Part shown: positions 6,715 to 7,729 of the stretch, one piece after another
How positions within the stretch are numbered: position 1 is the first letter of the stretch
How the letters are laid out: each line of letters begins with the position of its first letter
NCBI GenBank assembly: GCA_022565135.1
Contig: JADFKA010000077.1
Location: 1 to 7,729, forward strand
DNA length: 7,729 nucleotides
Reading direction: 5' to 3'
Origin: Pseudomonadota bacterium
GTDB taxonomy: Bacteria > Pseudomonadota > Gammaproteobacteria > Steroidobacterales > Woeseiaceae
Program-made: the position numbers and the translations under genes
Notes under the pieces: model-generated
Told to the model about the DNA's origin: nothing
Seen by the model: only the letters and a program-made list of their open reading frames with translations
Database searches by the model: none

Positions 6715-7728
6715 CTAATCGCTCGAGCCATCGGAGATAGCGAGAGCTTCTTCAATGTCCTTTTGATAAGCGAAGATGGCCGGGGTCCCGCCCGTATGCA
6801 CGAATACGAAAGTGGAGCCGTCACTCGCCAGCTTCGCCTGGTGTATCAGTCCGGCCATGGCTTTGCCGCTATAAACCGGATCCAGTATTAACGCCTCTGT
6901 CTGTGCGCCTATGACGATGGCATTTGACGTTGCCGCGTTTGTCACGCCATATCCCGGAGCCAGGAAGGAATCAATAAGCTTTATATCGTCATCAGTCACT
7001 TTCGATTCAATATCCAGTAATGTAGCAATGCCATCACAGGTATTACGTACGCGAACTTCCTGGCTGATCGCATCGCGACGTACGCACACACCCGTTACCT
7101 GGATGCTTGAGCCGAGGGCGCGGAGTCCGAATAACAGTCCTGCATGGGTAGCGCCCGATCCCGATCCCACGAAGATCTCGTCCACGGGGAGGTCGCTCTC
7201 CAGGATTTGCTGCAATAACTCATGTGCCGCCACAATATAGCCGAGCGAACCCAGTGGAGGGTGTCCTGGAGCAAGGTGAATAATGTAGGGTCTGCGTCCC
7301 GCCTCTCGAAGACCAGCCGCGATCTTCCCGAGTTGACGATCGGCGCCAGACTCATCCTCACCCTGAGGGTATGAGTGCAAGGTGGCGCCAAGAAGCTTGT
7401 CAACAAACACGTTCCCGGACACGTGATAACGAGGATCCTCTGTCGCCACACGTTCTTCGAGTTGGATATGACAAGTCATGCCAAGTTTTCGCGCAGCTGC
7501 GGCAGCCGTTCGTACGAAATTTGACTGCACTGCGCCGGTTATCAAAATTGTATCGGCGTTTTCGGCGCTTGCGGCGCCGAAGTAGAATTCTAGTTGGCGG
7601 ACTTTGTTGCCACCGAAGGCAAGGCCTGTACAGTCGTCTCTTTTTACGAACAATTTTGCGCCGCCGCAATGCTTCGTGAGGTTCGGCATCGGCTCAAGTG
7701 GCGTTTGGCCTGTCGTAAGGATGCTTCG
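6715..7728 (-). CDS. PLP-dependent D-cysteine desulfhydrase / ACC deaminase family enzyme (5' end outside window)
   Basis: This is a fold-type II PLP enzyme. An ATG at 7687-7689 could start it, but the frame stays open to the right edge and the 13 extra codons read ILTTGQTPLEPMPNL, matching the TPLE-x-x-PNL/PRL segment expected before the family's KRDD. The true start is therefore further right and the gene is partial. Counting from that ATG, KRDD is followed by GGNK with the PLP lysine Lys29, QSN (55-57), the phosphate-binding GSGSGATHAG (175-184), GYG (246-248), LDPVYSGKAMAGL (269-281) and HTGG (298-301). The Thr in HTGG is the D-cysteine desulfhydrase type; ACC deaminases have Leu there. 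However QSNF replaces QSNH, and N-A-A-T follows GYGVT where relatives carry acidic residues, so D-cysteine as substrate is unproven. The predicted product of such an enzyme is pyruvate or another 2-oxoacid plus ammonia, with sulfide if the substrate is a thiol amino acid. Confidence 0.88.
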   Translation of the reverse strand, partial: RSILTTGQTPLEPMPNLTKHCGGAKLFVKRDDCTGLAFGGNKVRQLEFYFGAASAENADTILITGAVQSNFVRTAAAAARKLGMTCHIQLEERVATEDPRYHVSGNVFVDKLLGATLHSYPQGEDESGADRQLGKIAAGLREAGRRPYIIHLAPGHPPLGSLGYIVAAHELLQQILESDLPVDEIFVGSGSGATHAGLLFGLRALGSSIQVTGVCVRRDAISQEVRVRNTCDGIATLLDIESKVTDDDIKLIDSFLAPGYGVTNAATSNAIVIGAQTEALILDPVYSGKAMAGLIHQAKLASDGSTFVFVHTGGTPAIFAYQKDIEEALAISDGSSD

Positions 7729-7729
7729 G

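Noticed and set aside
6715..7689. Complete PLP enzyme starting at the ATG at 7689
   Set aside because: The in-frame codons before that ATG encode TPLEP, a conserved part of the family N-terminus, so the real start is beyond the right edge.
6715..7728. ACC deaminase (acdS)
   Set aside because: ACC deaminases have Leu in place of Thr in HTGG and an acidic residue after GYG; here Thr is present and the acidic residue is absent.
1..7729. Mobile element, CRISPR array, tRNA or rRNA
   Set aside because: No transposase or integrase motif, no regularly spaced repeats, no terminal repeats with target duplication and no cloverleaf or rRNA-like stretch were seen on either strand.

Overview
The window is ordinary bacterial chromosome: about half G+C by eye, tightly packed genes on both strands, and no mobile element, tRNA, rRNA or CRISPR array that I can see. 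A Sec-type signal peptide, an outer-membrane-style lipobox protein and a secreted protease with a GlyGly-CTERM-like tail point to a Gram-negative, most likely a gammaproteobacterium. The lineage is inference, because there is no marker gene.

Layout. (1) Bases 2-817 (+) hold the 3' part of a membrane sensor histidine kinase whose start lies outside the window. (2) About 899-1300 (+) encodes a small lipoprotein of unknown function, preceded by a long imperfect inverted repeat. (3) 1410-3404 (+) encodes a secreted zinc metalloprotease: signal peptide, propeptide with one cysteine, M12-type catalytic domain with HEIGHNFNAEHD, two DUF11-like repeats, and a Gly-rich/hydrophobic/Arg tail. Its ribosome binding site lies wholly inside a predicted RNA hairpin. 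(4) 3420-4622 (-) encodes a divergent aminomethyltransferase (GcvT-like) of unknown substrate, convergent with the protease. (5) 4698-5099 (+) encodes a GFA/CENP-V-fold zinc protein, divergent from the GcvT-like gene. (6) 5159-6691 (+) encodes an FAD-dependent oxidoreductase of the phytoene-desaturase/PYROXD2 type. (7) 6715-7728 (-) encodes a PLP enzyme of the D-cysteine desulfhydrase/ACC deaminase family, convergent with the oxidoreductase and cut by the right edge.

The left half is an envelope and secretion region. The right half groups four small-molecule enzymes that could form a catabolic module: a folate-dependent demethylase-like protein, a protein of a family linked to formaldehyde-glutathione chemistry, a flavin oxidoreductase and a PLP lyase. 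Gene order makes this a reasonable hypothesis, but the genes are not one operon (strands are -, +, +, -), so joint function is unproven.

The points most worth a second look are the hairpin over the protease ribosome binding site, the GlyGly-CTERM-like tail with a possible cysteine switch, the GcvT/GFA/FAD/PLP cluster, and unusual substitutions at conserved motifs in three of its enzymes. I see no clear evidence of an entirely new type of system.
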